The position numbers and the translations under genes were made by a program. Positions 16,063-24,289 of a stretch of DNA of 32,590 nucleotides are shown here, one piece after another. Each line of letters opens with the position of its first letter. Positions within the stretch are counted from its first letter, which is position 1. The DNA lies in assembly GCA_947482825.1 (NCBI GenBank), contig CANKMT010000067.1, forward strand, positions 1 to 32,590, given 5' to 3'. The stretch comes from Betaproteobacteria bacterium (GTDB lineage Bacteria; Pseudomonadota; Gammaproteobacteria; Burkholderiales; SG8-39). The notes beneath the pieces are model-generated. The model was given only the letters and a program-made list of their open reading frames with translations. It ran no database searches and was not told where the DNA came from.

Positions 16063-17945
16063 GTGCCGGTCCGGCACCACTCCCGCCAAGCGTTCCGGTA
16101 GAGGTCCTCGAGGTCGGCGGTAAACCGCACTTCGTCCATCAGAGGGGAAGCGAGCATCTTGGCACGCAGGGCTTCGCGTGCCGCGCTCGGCAACGGGCCG
16201 CGCGCAGCCAATCGGGTGCAAATCGATGTGAACCCCGCCGGAGCGCCGGCGACCAGTTCCGGCATCCCGATCGCAGTCATGAGGCTTGCGGCGCTGCGCG
16301 ACATCGAGCGCGAACCGATCATCGTGACAACAGGCACCCCCATCCACAAAGCATCGCATGTCGTCGTCCCGCCGCTGTAGGGGGTGGTATCCAGGCACGC
16401 ATCCACGCGACGGTACTGTGCATAGTATTCGCCGAGCGGCACGCGTTCGACCAGGTCGAACCGGGATCGATCGATGCCCGCTTCGGCGAGCTTCGAAGCA
16501 AGCGCCTTGGAGGCGGATCCGCGCGGAATCCCGACGATCTGCAAGCGGGTTCCCGGAGTGCTGCGCAACGCACCGATCCACAACGCGACGCTCGTATCCG
16601 AGACCTTTGAATACTGGTTGAACGACCCGAAAGTGAACGCGGCCTGCGACGCTTCGCGCGCGACCGGGGTGTCGCGCGCCGCACCTGGCGGCCGAAAGCA
16701 CCACTGAGCGTTCGGCATGCGGAGCAGTCGTTCGGTGTGAAGCGCTTCGGTAAGTCCGGGCGGATCGGCAACCGCGTCGGTGATCCGATAGTCCATGCGC
16801 GTGAGTCCGGTCGAATGGATGTAGCCCAACCACGTCATCTGAACCGGGGCCGCGCGCCCGGCCAGAACGCCGATCCGCTGGAAGCCGGTATGTCCGGAGA
16901 GATCGACAAGGATGTCGATCCCGTCTTCCAAGATAGCCCTTGCCGTGGCTTCATCAGTCTGGCCGCGGACTTCGCGCCAAGCATGCGCCGCGGCCATGAT
17001 CCTCGCCGTGACCGCGTCATGCCGGTCGGTCGAGGAGTAAGCATAGGCAAGCACACGGTCCGGCTTGTGGCGCTCGAAGAGGAACTCCGTAAAAAGGGCG
17101 ACGGAATGCCCGCGAAAATCACCAGAAAGGTAGCCAACGCGGAGCGGTCGCTCGGGTTCCTTCGAGTTCGCAAAGGTCGCGCACCATGGCTTGACCTCGT
17201 ACTCTGCGCGGCAACCGGCCCAGAGGTGCTCGGCAAAGAGCGATTCGGCGCTTAGACGGCCGGAAAAGCCGAGCGTGAAAAGAAGCTCGCATTGGGCGAC
17301 GCCTGAATCGGGCATTCGCTCGACCGCAGCGCGCATCACCTCGATCGCATCGTCGACGCGGCCCTGGTCCCGCAAAGTCGCGGCGAGGGCAGTGAGCGCA
17401 TTTGCCGAGTCTGCGTGGTCCTCCGGTACTTCGCGCAAGCGTGCCGCGGCCTCGTCCAGTCTGCCGAGCTTGCGCAGGAGGATTCCGGCATTGAATATCG
17501 CGCCGACGTAACCGGGCCGCTGCGCGATCGCCGTGCCAAGCGCCTCCAGAGCCTCCTGGTCGCGACCTGCCGACTCGATGGCGTCGGCAAGGCCGACCCA
17601 GGCCTCGGGGAATTCCGGGCGGAGCCTCAGGGCTTCGCGGAAGCCGGCTTCGGCGCCGGGAATGTCACCCAGTTCAAGACGCGCAAGGGCAAGGTTGTAA
17701 TGTGCATGCGCCGATCGTGGATCGAGGTTCACGGCCAACTGGTGGTTCTCGGCGGCCGCAGCCGTGTCGCCGTTGCCGTGAAGCACGATACCGAGATTCA
17801 TGCGGGCCGCCGCCGACGCCGGATCGGCCTCGATCGCCTGCCGATAGAACCGCTCCGCCGACACCGCATCGCCGCGCTCTTCGGCGGCAATTCCAGCATC
17901 GATCAATTGCGAAATCGACGCACCATCGTGATTCGCCGGATTCAA
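16059..17945 (-). CDS. TPR / GT41 O-GlcNAc-transferase-like protein (copy 1)
   Basis: This protein of about 628 aa has five to six TPR units (residues about 10-225) and a C-terminal GT41 catalytic region (about 265-620). GT41 enzymes transfer GlcNAc or related sugars to serine/threonine of cytoplasmic proteins, the TPRs selecting substrate. Family landmarks are GYLSGDFRGHS (His280), DLSGHTG, TFGSFNQYSKVSDT with its lysine, and LDTTPYSGGTTTCDALWMG. The asparagine-glycine/histidine usually seen in the last motif is SGG. The frame opens with a TTG at 17945; no in-frame ATG or GTG lies between it and the predicted promoter. It is divergent from copy 2 across a 103-bp shared promoter region. Confidence 0.9.
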   Translation of the reverse strand: MNPANHDGASISQLIDAGIAAEERGDAVSAERFYRQAIEADPASAAARMNLGIVLHGNGDTAAAAENHQLAVNLDPRSAHAHYNLALARLELGDIPGAEAGFREALRLRPEFPEAWVGLADAIESAGRDQEALEALGTAIAQRPGYVGAIFNAGILLRKLGRLDEAAARLREVPEDHADSANALTALAATLRDQGRVDDAIEVMRAAVERMPDSGVAQCELLFTLGFSGRLSAESLFAEHLWAGCRAEYEVKPWCATFANSKEPERPLRVGYLSGDFRGHSVALFTEFLFERHKPDRVLAYAYSSTDRHDAVTARIMAAAHAWREVRGQTDEATARAILEDGIDILVDLSGHTGFQRIGVLAGRAAPVQMTWLGYIHSTGLTRMDYRITDAVADPPGLTEALHTERLLRMPNAQWCFRPPGAARDTPVAREASQAAFTFGSFNQYSKVSDTSVALWIGALRSTPGTRLQIVGIPRGSASKALASKLAEAGIDRSRFDLVERVPLGEYYAQYRRVDACLDTTPYSGGTTTCDALWMGVPVVTMIGSRSMSRSAASLMTAIGMPELVAGAPAGFTSICTRLAARGPLPSAAREALRAKMLASPLMDEVRFTADLEDLYRNAWREWCRTGT

Positions 17946-17978
17946 GGGGTCGCATTCTGCAGGAAGCGCAACGCGCGG

Positions 17979-17984
17979 ATTATA
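17979..17984 (-). promoter_or_regulatory. -10 element of the copy-1 GT41 gene
   Basis: A perfect TATAAT on the minus strand lies 34 nt from the TTG start at 17945, giving a leader of about 27 nt. No good -35 hexamer is present at 16-18 nt spacing. Confidence 0.5.
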
Positions 17985-18010
17985 GCTGCCGTGAGGGAGG
18001 AACCGACGCC

Positions 18011-18016
18011 TATAAT
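18011..18016 (+). promoter_or_regulatory. -10 element of the copy-2 GT41 gene
   Basis: A perfect TATAAT on the plus strand lies 32 nt before the ATG at 18049, back to back with the minus-strand element at 17979-17984. The context CTATAATCGG recurs as GTATAATCGG before the 96-aa gene. A -35 hexamer is not evident. Confidence 0.5.
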
Positions 18017-18048
18017 CGGTCGCACAAAGTCACGCTCCAGCGACAAAA

Positions 18049-20337
18049 ATGCAGGACGAAAGCCTCAAGTTCTCGTTCCGGAAATTATTCAGGCGCCGAC
18101 ACGCGCCCTCCGGCGAACGCGCCGCGGACAGTCCGGCTCGCGCGCTGGTGGATCGCGGCCGCCTCTTGGAAGACGCCGGCAATCCTGGCGAGGCGACGCG
18201 CCTTTACCGCGAGGCCTTAGCGCAGGATCCCGGTTTCGCGCTCGCGCACATGAGCCTGGGAAATGCAATGCAAGCCAGCGGCGATGCCGCTGCGGCAATC
18301 GGTTGCCACGCCACCGCGGTCACGCTCGACCCACTGTATCCGCCTGCGCACTTCAACCTGGGCCTGGCGCTCCTTTCGTGCGGTGACCTGCAAAGCGCCG
18401 AGGCGAGTTTCCGCCAGGCAATATCCTTGCGGAAAGATTTTCCGGAAGCCTGGGTCGCGCTCGCGGAGGCGTTGGAAACAGGCGGACGCGATGAAGAGGC
18501 CCTGCAGGCGCTGCGCAACGCGATTGGCTTGCGAAAGAACTACGAAGGCGCCCTCGAGAATCTCGCCGCATTGCTTGAAAAGACGGGGCGCCTCGAAGAA
18601 GCCTGCTCGACCTACCGGCGCATGATCGAACTTGCGCCGCAGTCCACACAGGCGCAGTTCAATCTCGGGACTTTGATGCAAAGGCAGGCCCGCCTGCCTG
18701 AAGCGGAGGAGGCCTATCGTCGCGCGATCGACTTGAAGGCGGATTTCGCGATGGCAATAAACAGCCTAGCCACGGTGGTCCTCCTGCAGGACAGTGCCCG
18801 GCGGCACGAGGCCGAGACCCTCTACAGGAAGGCGCTCGAAATCGATCCGGGCTATGCCTTGGCGTGCTGCAACCTGGGCATCGTCCTTCACGATTCGGGC
18901 CATTTGTCGGCCTCGGTCGAAAGGTTGCGGCGCGCGGTCGAACTGAAGCCCGATTTCCTGCAGGCGCACTATGCCTTGGGCAACGCGCTCAAGGACCTGG
19001 GTAAGGTCGGGGAAGCGGTTGCGTGTTATCGCACTGCGCTTGAACTCGATCCGGGACACAAGTTCTCGCAGGACAGCCTCCTGATGACACTCAACTATCC
19101 CGCAGAAATATCCCGTGCCGAGGTTGCGGCGGAGCATTTCAAATGGGGGCAAATGCTGGAAGCAAAGCCCGCTTCGGCACGTACGCCCCACGCAAACTCG
19201 AGGGACCCTCTCCGGCGGCTGCGCATAGGCTATGTGTCGCCGGATTTTCGGCGCCATTCGATCGCGTATTTCATCGAGCCCCTCCTCGCGCAACACGACA
19301 GGGGCGCTTTCGAGGTCCACTGTTACTCGAACGTTGCGGCCCCGGACGCCATGACCGCGCAGTTGCTGGGCCGGGCCGACCACGCGCGCAGCATCGTCGG
19401 GCTCGGCGCGGCGGACCTCGCACATCTGATCCGGGCTGACGGGATCGACATTCTTGTCGACCTTGCCGGCCACACAGCGGGCAATTCTCTGGAGGCGTTC
19501 GCCCTGGAACCCGCGCCGGTGCAGGCGACCTACCTCGGGTACCCGAACACCACCGGACTAAGATCGATAGGCTGGCGCATCTCCGATGTCCGCGCCGACC
19601 CCGAAGGTGACGGCAACGGGTATCACAGCGAACAACTGGTGCGCCTGCCTCGGACGTTCCTGTGCTTCCAGCCCCCCGGGCAGGCTCCGCAGGTCAATGC
19701 CCCGCCGGCGCGCATCAACGGTCATGTGACATTCGGCTCCTTCAACGCGCTGCCAAAGATTACGCCGGCGGTCATCGACACTTGGTCGGCGGTTCTCCAA
19801 AGCGTCCCGCACGGCAGGCTGCTCCTGAAGGCCCCCGGACTCGGCGATGAAGGCTCGCGGGCCTGGATTTCGAACGAGTTTTCGGTCCGCGGAGTCGCCC
19901 CTGGGCGCCTCACGTTGCTCCCGATGGAAGGTACATTGCAGGGACATCTTGCGCGCTATCATGAAATCGATATCGGCCTGGACCCATTTCCGTTCAACGG
20001 GACCACGACCACCCTTGAGGCTCTCTGGATGGGTGTGCCGATCGTCGCCCTGCAAGGTGACCGTCATGCGGCCCGAGTCAGCGCAAGCATTCTCGGCAAC
20101 CTGGGGCTTTCGGAACTGGTCGCCGACAGTACGGACGCATATGTGAAGTGCGCCCAGGCGCTTGCTGCCGACGAGCGGCGTGTCGAAGGGTTGCGCGGTA
20201 CGATGCGCGAGCGGATCGTGCGCTCCCCGCTGTGCGACCGGGCCGGCACGGTCGCGGCGCTGGAACTAGCCTATCGCCGGATGTGGGAGTGCTGGTGCCG
20301 CGATGCGACCTCTGGATGGAGGACGCCGCTTGGCTGA
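18049..20337 (+). CDS. TPR / GT41 O-GlcNAc-transferase-like protein (copy 2)
   Basis: This 762-aa protein is the longest of three GT41 proteins here. A basic N-terminus (FRKLFRRRH) precedes about nine to ten TPR units (residues about 25-345). The GT41 region then shows GYVSPDFRRHS, LVDLAGHTAGNS, TFGSFNALPKITP and LDPFPFNGTTTTLEALWMG. This motif set is close to copy 1 and to SPINDLY-like bacterial enzymes. Predicted activity is cytoplasmic O-glycosylation of proteins; substrate and sugar donor are unknown. The ATG at 18049 fits the position of the TATAAT at 18011. The 96-aa gene follows by 50 nt but has its own TATAAT. Confidence 0.92.
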   Translation: MQDESLKFSFRKLFRRRHAPSGERAADSPARALVDRGRLLEDAGNPGEATRLYREALAQDPGFALAHMSLGNAMQASGDAAAAIGCHATAVTLDPLYPPAHFNLGLALLSCGDLQSAEASFRQAISLRKDFPEAWVALAEALETGGRDEEALQALRNAIGLRKNYEGALENLAALLEKTGRLEEACSTYRRMIELAPQSTQAQFNLGTLMQRQARLPEAEEAYRRAIDLKADFAMAINSLATVVLLQDSARRHEAETLYRKALEIDPGYALACCNLGIVLHDSGHLSASVERLRRAVELKPDFLQAHYALGNALKDLGKVGEAVACYRTALELDPGHKFSQDSLLMTLNYPAEISRAEVAAEHFKWGQMLEAKPASARTPHANSRDPLRRLRIGYVSPDFRRHSIAYFIEPLLAQHDRGAFEVHCYSNVAAPDAMTAQLLGRADHARSIVGLGAADLAHLIRADGIDILVDLAGHTAGNSLEAFALEPAPVQATYLGYPNTTGLRSIGWRISDVRADPEGDGNGYHSEQLVRLPRTFLCFQPPGQAPQVNAPPARINGHVTFGSFNALPKITPAVIDTWSAVLQSVPHGRLLLKAPGLGDEGSRAWISNEFSVRGVAPGRLTLLPMEGTLQGHLARYHEIDIGLDPFPFNGTTTTLEALWMGVPIVALQGDRHAARVSASILGNLGLSELVADSTDAYVKCAQALAADERRVEGLRGTMRERIVRSPLCDRAGTVAALELAYRRMWECWCRDATSGWRTPLG

Positions 20338-20354
20338 TCGCGAGGGCGGGCACG

Positions 20355-20360
20355 TATAAT
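20355..20360 (+). promoter_or_regulatory. -10 element of the 96-aa gene
   Basis: A perfect TATAAT lies 27 nt before the ATG at 20388. A weak TTGGCT at 20330 is spaced 19 nt upstream, overlapping the end of the GT41 gene. Confidence 0.45.
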
Positions 20361-20387
20361 CGGCCCTCACAAGCGGGAGGAATGCAA

Positions 20388-20678
20388 ATGCTTAAGTGGT
20401 TCGATGCCGGCCCGGCCGAGAAGCAGGCCGACCAGGCGGTTGCGGAGATCCAGGCGCTCGTCGCCAAGGACGAGCTTGCCAGCGACGATGGGGAAAGCCG
20501 CAAGAAGAGCATCGCGAAGCTGGACAAGACAATCGACCGCCATCGCCGCCTGGCGGCCACGGCCGCCTACAACATCTATCAGAAAGCGAAGTTCGCGAAC
20601 CGCGTGAAGTGGGCACTGCGCGACGCAGAGTACCCCGACGAATTCATCGATTCGGTGGTCCGCCTGCTGATCATTTGA
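20388..20678 (+). CDS. Hypothetical protein, small alpha-helical (96 aa)
   Basis: This 96-aa soluble, highly charged protein is predicted to be mostly alpha-helical. Two helical blocks are visible: EKQADQAVAEIQALVAKDEL, and SRKKSIAKLDKTIDRHRRLA with the following AAYNIYQKAKFANRVKWAL. I recognise no family. Two ATGs lie 6 nt apart; the second (20388) is favoured because GGGAGG sits 7 nt before it, against 1 nt before the first. Reading frames extending further upstream run inside the GT41 gene and are not credible. It lies between the GT41 copy 2 and gtrA genes, and a weak hairpin follows its stop. Confidence 0.7.
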   Translation: MLKWFDAGPAEKQADQAVAEIQALVAKDELASDDGESRKKSIAKLDKTIDRHRRLAATAAYNIYQKAKFANRVKWALRDAEYPDEFIDSVVRLLII

Positions 20679-20679
20679 G

Positions 20680-20703
20680 TCTGTCATCCCGGGAACCGAC
20701 AGA
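20680..20703 (+). terminator. Weak hairpin after the 96-aa gene
   Basis: TCTGTC and GACAGA form a 6-bp stem around a 12-nt loop immediately after the stop codon, followed by only three T. It is a weak terminator candidate. Confidence 0.35.
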
Positions 20704-20780
20704 TTTCGGCAGTAACGTGACAATCTTGGTCGCATGCCCGGCCTAGAATGCGGTCCGACCCATAGCAGCAAGTTCCGGAA

Positions 20781-21224
20781 ATGACCGCGATCGCCAACCT
20801 CGAACGTCGCCTTCGCCTGCTGGCATCCACGACGCTTGCGGGCGAATTCGCGCGCTATTTCGCAGCCGGCCTCGTCGCCCTTGCGGTCGATTTCGCGCTT
20901 TATGTGGCGCTTACCGAACTGGCTGGCTGGCACTATCTCGTTTCCGCCGCGGCCGCCTTTTGCGCGGGCCTCGCCACGGTCTACCTGTCCAGCATTTTCT
21001 GGGTATTCCGGGCAAGGCGCACGCGCCGGAGGTGGCATGAATTCGCTCTGTTCGCGGGCATCGGGATCGTCGGCCTCGGTCTGACCGCCTGCGCGCTTTT
21101 CGTGCTGGTCGATATACTGGGCATGGACTATCGGCTGTCCAAGGTTGTGGCGGCGGCGCTGGTCTTCCTGTTCAATTTCGGGGGCCGGAAGTTCTTCCTG
21201 TTCAGCCCGTCACGAAATGGCTAG
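20781..21224 (+). CDS. GtrA-family membrane protein
   Basis: This 147-aa protein is a GtrA-like small membrane protein with four hydrophobic helices (approximately residues 25-44, 51-70, 88-108 and 115-137). Family landmarks are RYFAAGLVALAVDFALYV near the start and FLFNFGGRKFFLF near the end. GtrA proteins are thought to flip polyprenyl-linked sugars or assist membrane glycosyltransferases in O-antigen or cell-wall glycosylation. Its place ahead of galE and between GT41 genes suggests a supporting role in glycan assembly here. The ATG at 20781 gives the normal family length. No strong promoter is visible in the 102-bp gap upstream. Confidence 0.9.
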   Translation: MTAIANLERRLRLLASTTLAGEFARYFAAGLVALAVDFALYVALTELAGWHYLVSAAAAFCAGLATVYLSSIFWVFRARRTRRRWHEFALFAGIGIVGLGLTACALFVLVDILGMDYRLSKVVAAALVFLFNFGGRKFFLFSPSRNG

Positions 21225-21293
21225 GCTGAAAGTTGAGTCGATGCGATTGCAACCTGGTTTCCTCAGTCGTTTTCCAGAAATTCGGACTCGCAA

Positions 21294-22304
21294 ATGATCC
21301 TTGTCACAGGGGGACTCGGCTTTATCGGGTCCCATGCATGTATCGCGCTGCGACGCGCGGGCCACAAGCTCGCGATCGTTGACAACCTCGCCAACAGCAA
21401 GCTTGCGGTGCTCGAGCGCATCCGCGACCTTGCAGGCGGGGACGTGGCCTTCCACCGCGCCGATATTCGCGACGCGACCGCCCTCGCCGCGATTTTCGGG
21501 CGGGACCCGGTCGAGGCAGTGATCCACTTTGCCGGGTACAAGGCGGTCGGCGAATCCGTGGCAAAGCCGCTGGACTATTACGAGAACAACATCGGCGGGA
21601 CTTTCGTGCTGTTGAAGACCATGGAGCGATACGCTGTCCGGCGCATCGTCTTCAGTTCGTCGGCGACCGTGTATGGGGACCCGCAGCGCCTCCCGCTCAC
21701 CGAAGATCATCCGCTCGGCGCGGTGAATCCCTATGGCCGGACCAAACAGTTCATCGAGGTGATCCTCAAGGACCGCGCGATCGGGTCGCCGGAATTCCGC
21801 CATGCAACGTTGCGCTATTTCAACCCGATCGGGGCTCACCCCTCGGGCCGGATCGGCGAGGATCCGCGCGGGATCCCGAACAACCTGTTTCCCTACGTCA
21901 CCCAGGTTGCGATCAAGCGACTGGAGAAGCTGCGGATCTATGGAAACGACTATGGCACCGTTGATGGCACCGGCGTGCGCGACTACATCCATGTCATGGA
22001 CCTCGCGGAAGGCCATCTGGCGGCGCTGAAGTTTCTCCTCGACAAGGATCGGTCGATCACGGTGAACCTTGGTACGGGCCGCGGCAACTCTGTCCTCGAA
22101 GTAGTCAACGCTTTCGAGCGTGTGACGGGGATCCCGATTGCGCGGGAGTTCGCGCCGCGCCGCCAGGGAGATGTGGCGAGTTGCTATGCGGATGTTTCGC
22201 TGGCTTCGCGCGAGTTGGGATGGCAAACGAAGCTTGGCATCGAAGATATGTGCCGCGATGCCTGGGCCTGGCAAAGTGCAAACCCTCGGGGATTTCCGGA
22301 GTGA
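21294..22304 (+). CDS. galE: UDP-glucose 4-epimerase
   Basis: GalE interconverts UDP-glucose and UDP-galactose, or their N-acetyl forms, using NAD in the cytoplasm. The 336-aa protein has the NAD-binding TGGLGFIG at residues 5-12, the catalytic serine region FSSSATVYGDP (120-130) and the YxxxK pair Tyr147/Lys151 in NPYGRTK. Length and motifs are those of a classical short-chain extended epimerase. It lies 69 nt after gtrA on the same strand and is convergent with GT41 copy 3, with 17 bp between stops. It may supply UDP-sugars to the nearby glycosyltransferases. Confidence 0.95.
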   Translation: MILVTGGLGFIGSHACIALRRAGHKLAIVDNLANSKLAVLERIRDLAGGDVAFHRADIRDATALAAIFGRDPVEAVIHFAGYKAVGESVAKPLDYYENNIGGTFVLLKTMERYAVRRIVFSSSATVYGDPQRLPLTEDHPLGAVNPYGRTKQFIEVILKDRAIGSPEFRHATLRYFNPIGAHPSGRIGEDPRGIPNNLFPYVTQVAIKRLEKLRIYGNDYGTVDGTGVRDYIHVMDLAEGHLAALKFLLDKDRSITVNLGTGRGNSVLEVVNAFERVTGIPIAREFAPRRQGDVASCYADVSLASRELGWQTKLGIEDMCRDAWAWQSANPRGFPE

Positions 22305-22321
22305 CTCGCGAAGGCCGGCAA

Positions 22322-24238
22322 TTACCGCCCGGCGATCGGCCGCACGTGGAAATGTTCCGGTGGCAGCCCCAAGATGCGACGCTCGTGCATGGTCGTGTAG
22401 GCGGCCTCGATATGGCGGGCATAGAGGGCCGTGTTGAACAATGGCGATTCCAGGCGGTTCCGGGCCAAAGCCTGCCTTAGCACCTCCAGCTTGTCGGGAT
22501 CTTTCGCCAGCGATACCGCAAGCCCTTCGTAGCGTGAAATATCCGGCGCGATGAGCTCGGGCATTCGCAGGGCATTCAACAGGCTTGCCGCGACCCGGCC
22601 GGCAAAGGAGTCGCCTGCATATGTCAGGACCGGCAACCCTGCCCAAAGCGCGTCGCTCGCCGTGGTGTGCGCATTGCATGGCAGCGTGTCCAGGAACAGG
22701 TCCGCAATGCAGTGCCTCGCCATGTGATCGGGAAGGTCGACGCGCGGCGCAAACACCAGCCGGCTCGCCTCCACGCCCCTGGCCGCGGCCTCGACCCGCA
22801 GGTTTGCCGACGCGACCGCATTGTCCTCCAGCAACCAGAGGACGCTGCCATCGACCTTTCCCAGGATTCGCATCCAGCAATCGAACATCCCGGGAAGGAT
22901 CTTGAAATTGTTGTTGAAGCAGCAGAAGACGAACCCGGCGGGAGGCAGACCCGCCTTTTCGCGGGTAAGCCCAAGTCCCGGGGCGGGACGCCTGGTGTCG
23001 TTCGGCTGGTAGCTGTGCGGGAGACAGGCGATCTTCTCGGTGTAGTGTCGCCTGTCCTCGTCCGGGATGAGGATGCGGTCCGCGATCAGATAGTCGATGT
23101 AGGGCGCGCCCATCGTGCCGGGATAGGCCAGGTAGTTGACCTGCACGGGGGCGGCGCGAAGGGCGAAGATGCCGGTGCGGCTTTCCTGGCTGAACCCCTT
23201 GAGATCGAGTGCGATGTCGATGCCCATTTCCCTCGAGGTCGACGCCACCTGCGCGTCGGTACGGCTTTGCACATCGATGAAATCGTCGCATGCGGCATGC
23301 AACCGCCGCCTCATTGCGTCAGCCTTCGCTGCGCCGAACGAAAAGGCGATCAACTCGAAATTCGACCGGTCATGGAGCTCGAAAAGTTCGACTACCAGCC
23401 TGGCGGTCGCATGGTCATGAAAATCCGCGGAGAAGTATCCGAGTCGGATCTTCCCAGGCCGGGGGCGCGCAGCGTTCGCGGTAGGCACAGTCACGGGCGG
23501 ATACCGTACGCGGATCCAGTTTTCCGCCGCCTTCCTCTGCAGCGCCGGAGCACTTGGGGTGATCAGGACCGGAAAGGGTGCGGAGGCGCTCTCGCCCCTC
23601 TCTATCTTTTCGTCAAGGCTGCGAAAATCGCCTTCGATTCCTCGCCAATCGCAAACTGCCATCTTGTTGAATAGCCACATCCCGTACAGGTAATCGAGTT
23701 CCGGATTGAGCCGCTTGGCACGTTCCAGGCTTTCAAGCGCCTCTGGCGTGCGGTTCAGTTGCCGCAGGGTCACGCCGTGGTTGAAATGCGCTTCTGCATA
23801 CTCAGCCTGCAGCGCAATTGCGCGTGAATAGCTTTCGAGCGCGGCCTCCTGCCGCCCGAGTTCGGAGAGCGCATTGCCGCGACCAATATGGGCGTCAGCC
23901 GAACCCGGATTGAGCGCTATCGCGTGATCGTAGCGCGCGACTGCCGCTTCATGTCTTTGGAGCTCTCCCAGCACGTTGCCGGAATTAAAATGCGCTGCGG
24001 AAAATCCCGGATCGATCGCGATTGCGCGTTCGAATGCGGCCAAAGCGGCCTCCATGCGTCCAAGATCGAGATTGGCGATGCCCAGGTCGTTGAAGTTCCG
24101 TGCCGTAGGGTCTGCATTGGCAACCGTCTCAAGGCGTTCCAAGGCGCCTTCCGGGGCCAGGTGTCCGGATTCTTCGCGGCCGGACCTTGCCAGCGAGATC
24201 GACCTGTCGCGCAGGAATCGTAGGAGTTCGAGAAGCAT
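22322..24238 (-). CDS. TPR / GT41 O-GlcNAc-transferase-like protein (copy 3, distinct subgroup)
   Basis: This 638-aa protein has about five TPR units (residues about 45-190) and a GT41 region (about 265-620). Its catalytic motifs differ from copies 1 and 2: GYFSADFHDHA, LDLKGFSQESR in place of the D-L-S/A-GHT motif, FCCFNNNFKILP, and LDTLPCNAHTTASDALWAG with the asparagine-x-histidine form. These features point to the Xanthomonas-OGT-like subgroup, so a second substrate specificity is plausible. The ATG at 24238 has a poor ribosome site. It follows the GAF-HD-GYP gene by 51 nt on the same strand and may be the last gene of the signalling transcript. Confidence 0.9.
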   Translation of the reverse strand: MLLELLRFLRDRSISLARSGREESGHLAPEGALERLETVANADPTARNFNDLGIANLDLGRMEAALAAFERAIAIDPGFSAAHFNSGNVLGELQRHEAAVARYDHAIALNPGSADAHIGRGNALSELGRQEAALESYSRAIALQAEYAEAHFNHGVTLRQLNRTPEALESLERAKRLNPELDYLYGMWLFNKMAVCDWRGIEGDFRSLDEKIERGESASAPFPVLITPSAPALQRKAAENWIRVRYPPVTVPTANAARPRPGKIRLGYFSADFHDHATARLVVELFELHDRSNFELIAFSFGAAKADAMRRRLHAACDDFIDVQSRTDAQVASTSREMGIDIALDLKGFSQESRTGIFALRAAPVQVNYLAYPGTMGAPYIDYLIADRILIPDEDRRHYTEKIACLPHSYQPNDTRRPAPGLGLTREKAGLPPAGFVFCCFNNNFKILPGMFDCWMRILGKVDGSVLWLLEDNAVASANLRVEAAARGVEASRLVFAPRVDLPDHMARHCIADLFLDTLPCNAHTTASDALWAGLPVLTYAGDSFAGRVAASLLNALRMPELIAPDISRYEGLAVSLAKDPDKLEVLRQALARNRLESPLFNTALYARHIEAAYTTMHERRILGLPPEHFHVRPIAGR

Positions 24239-24289
24239 TCGGGTGAGCCCGGCGGTCGCATATTGCCGAAGCCGGCTTGGCCTATCCGC

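Noticed and set aside
17674-17955. ATG-started frame overlapping the start of GT41 copy 1
   Set aside because: It is in another frame and encodes no TPR pattern; the TPR-bearing frame opens at the TTG at 17945.
21210-23291. Long 693-codon minus-strand open frame across gtrA end, galE and GT41 copy 3
   Set aside because: It is antisense to galE and out of frame with the GT41 gene on the same strand; its product has low-complexity arginine/glycine/proline composition and no family motifs.
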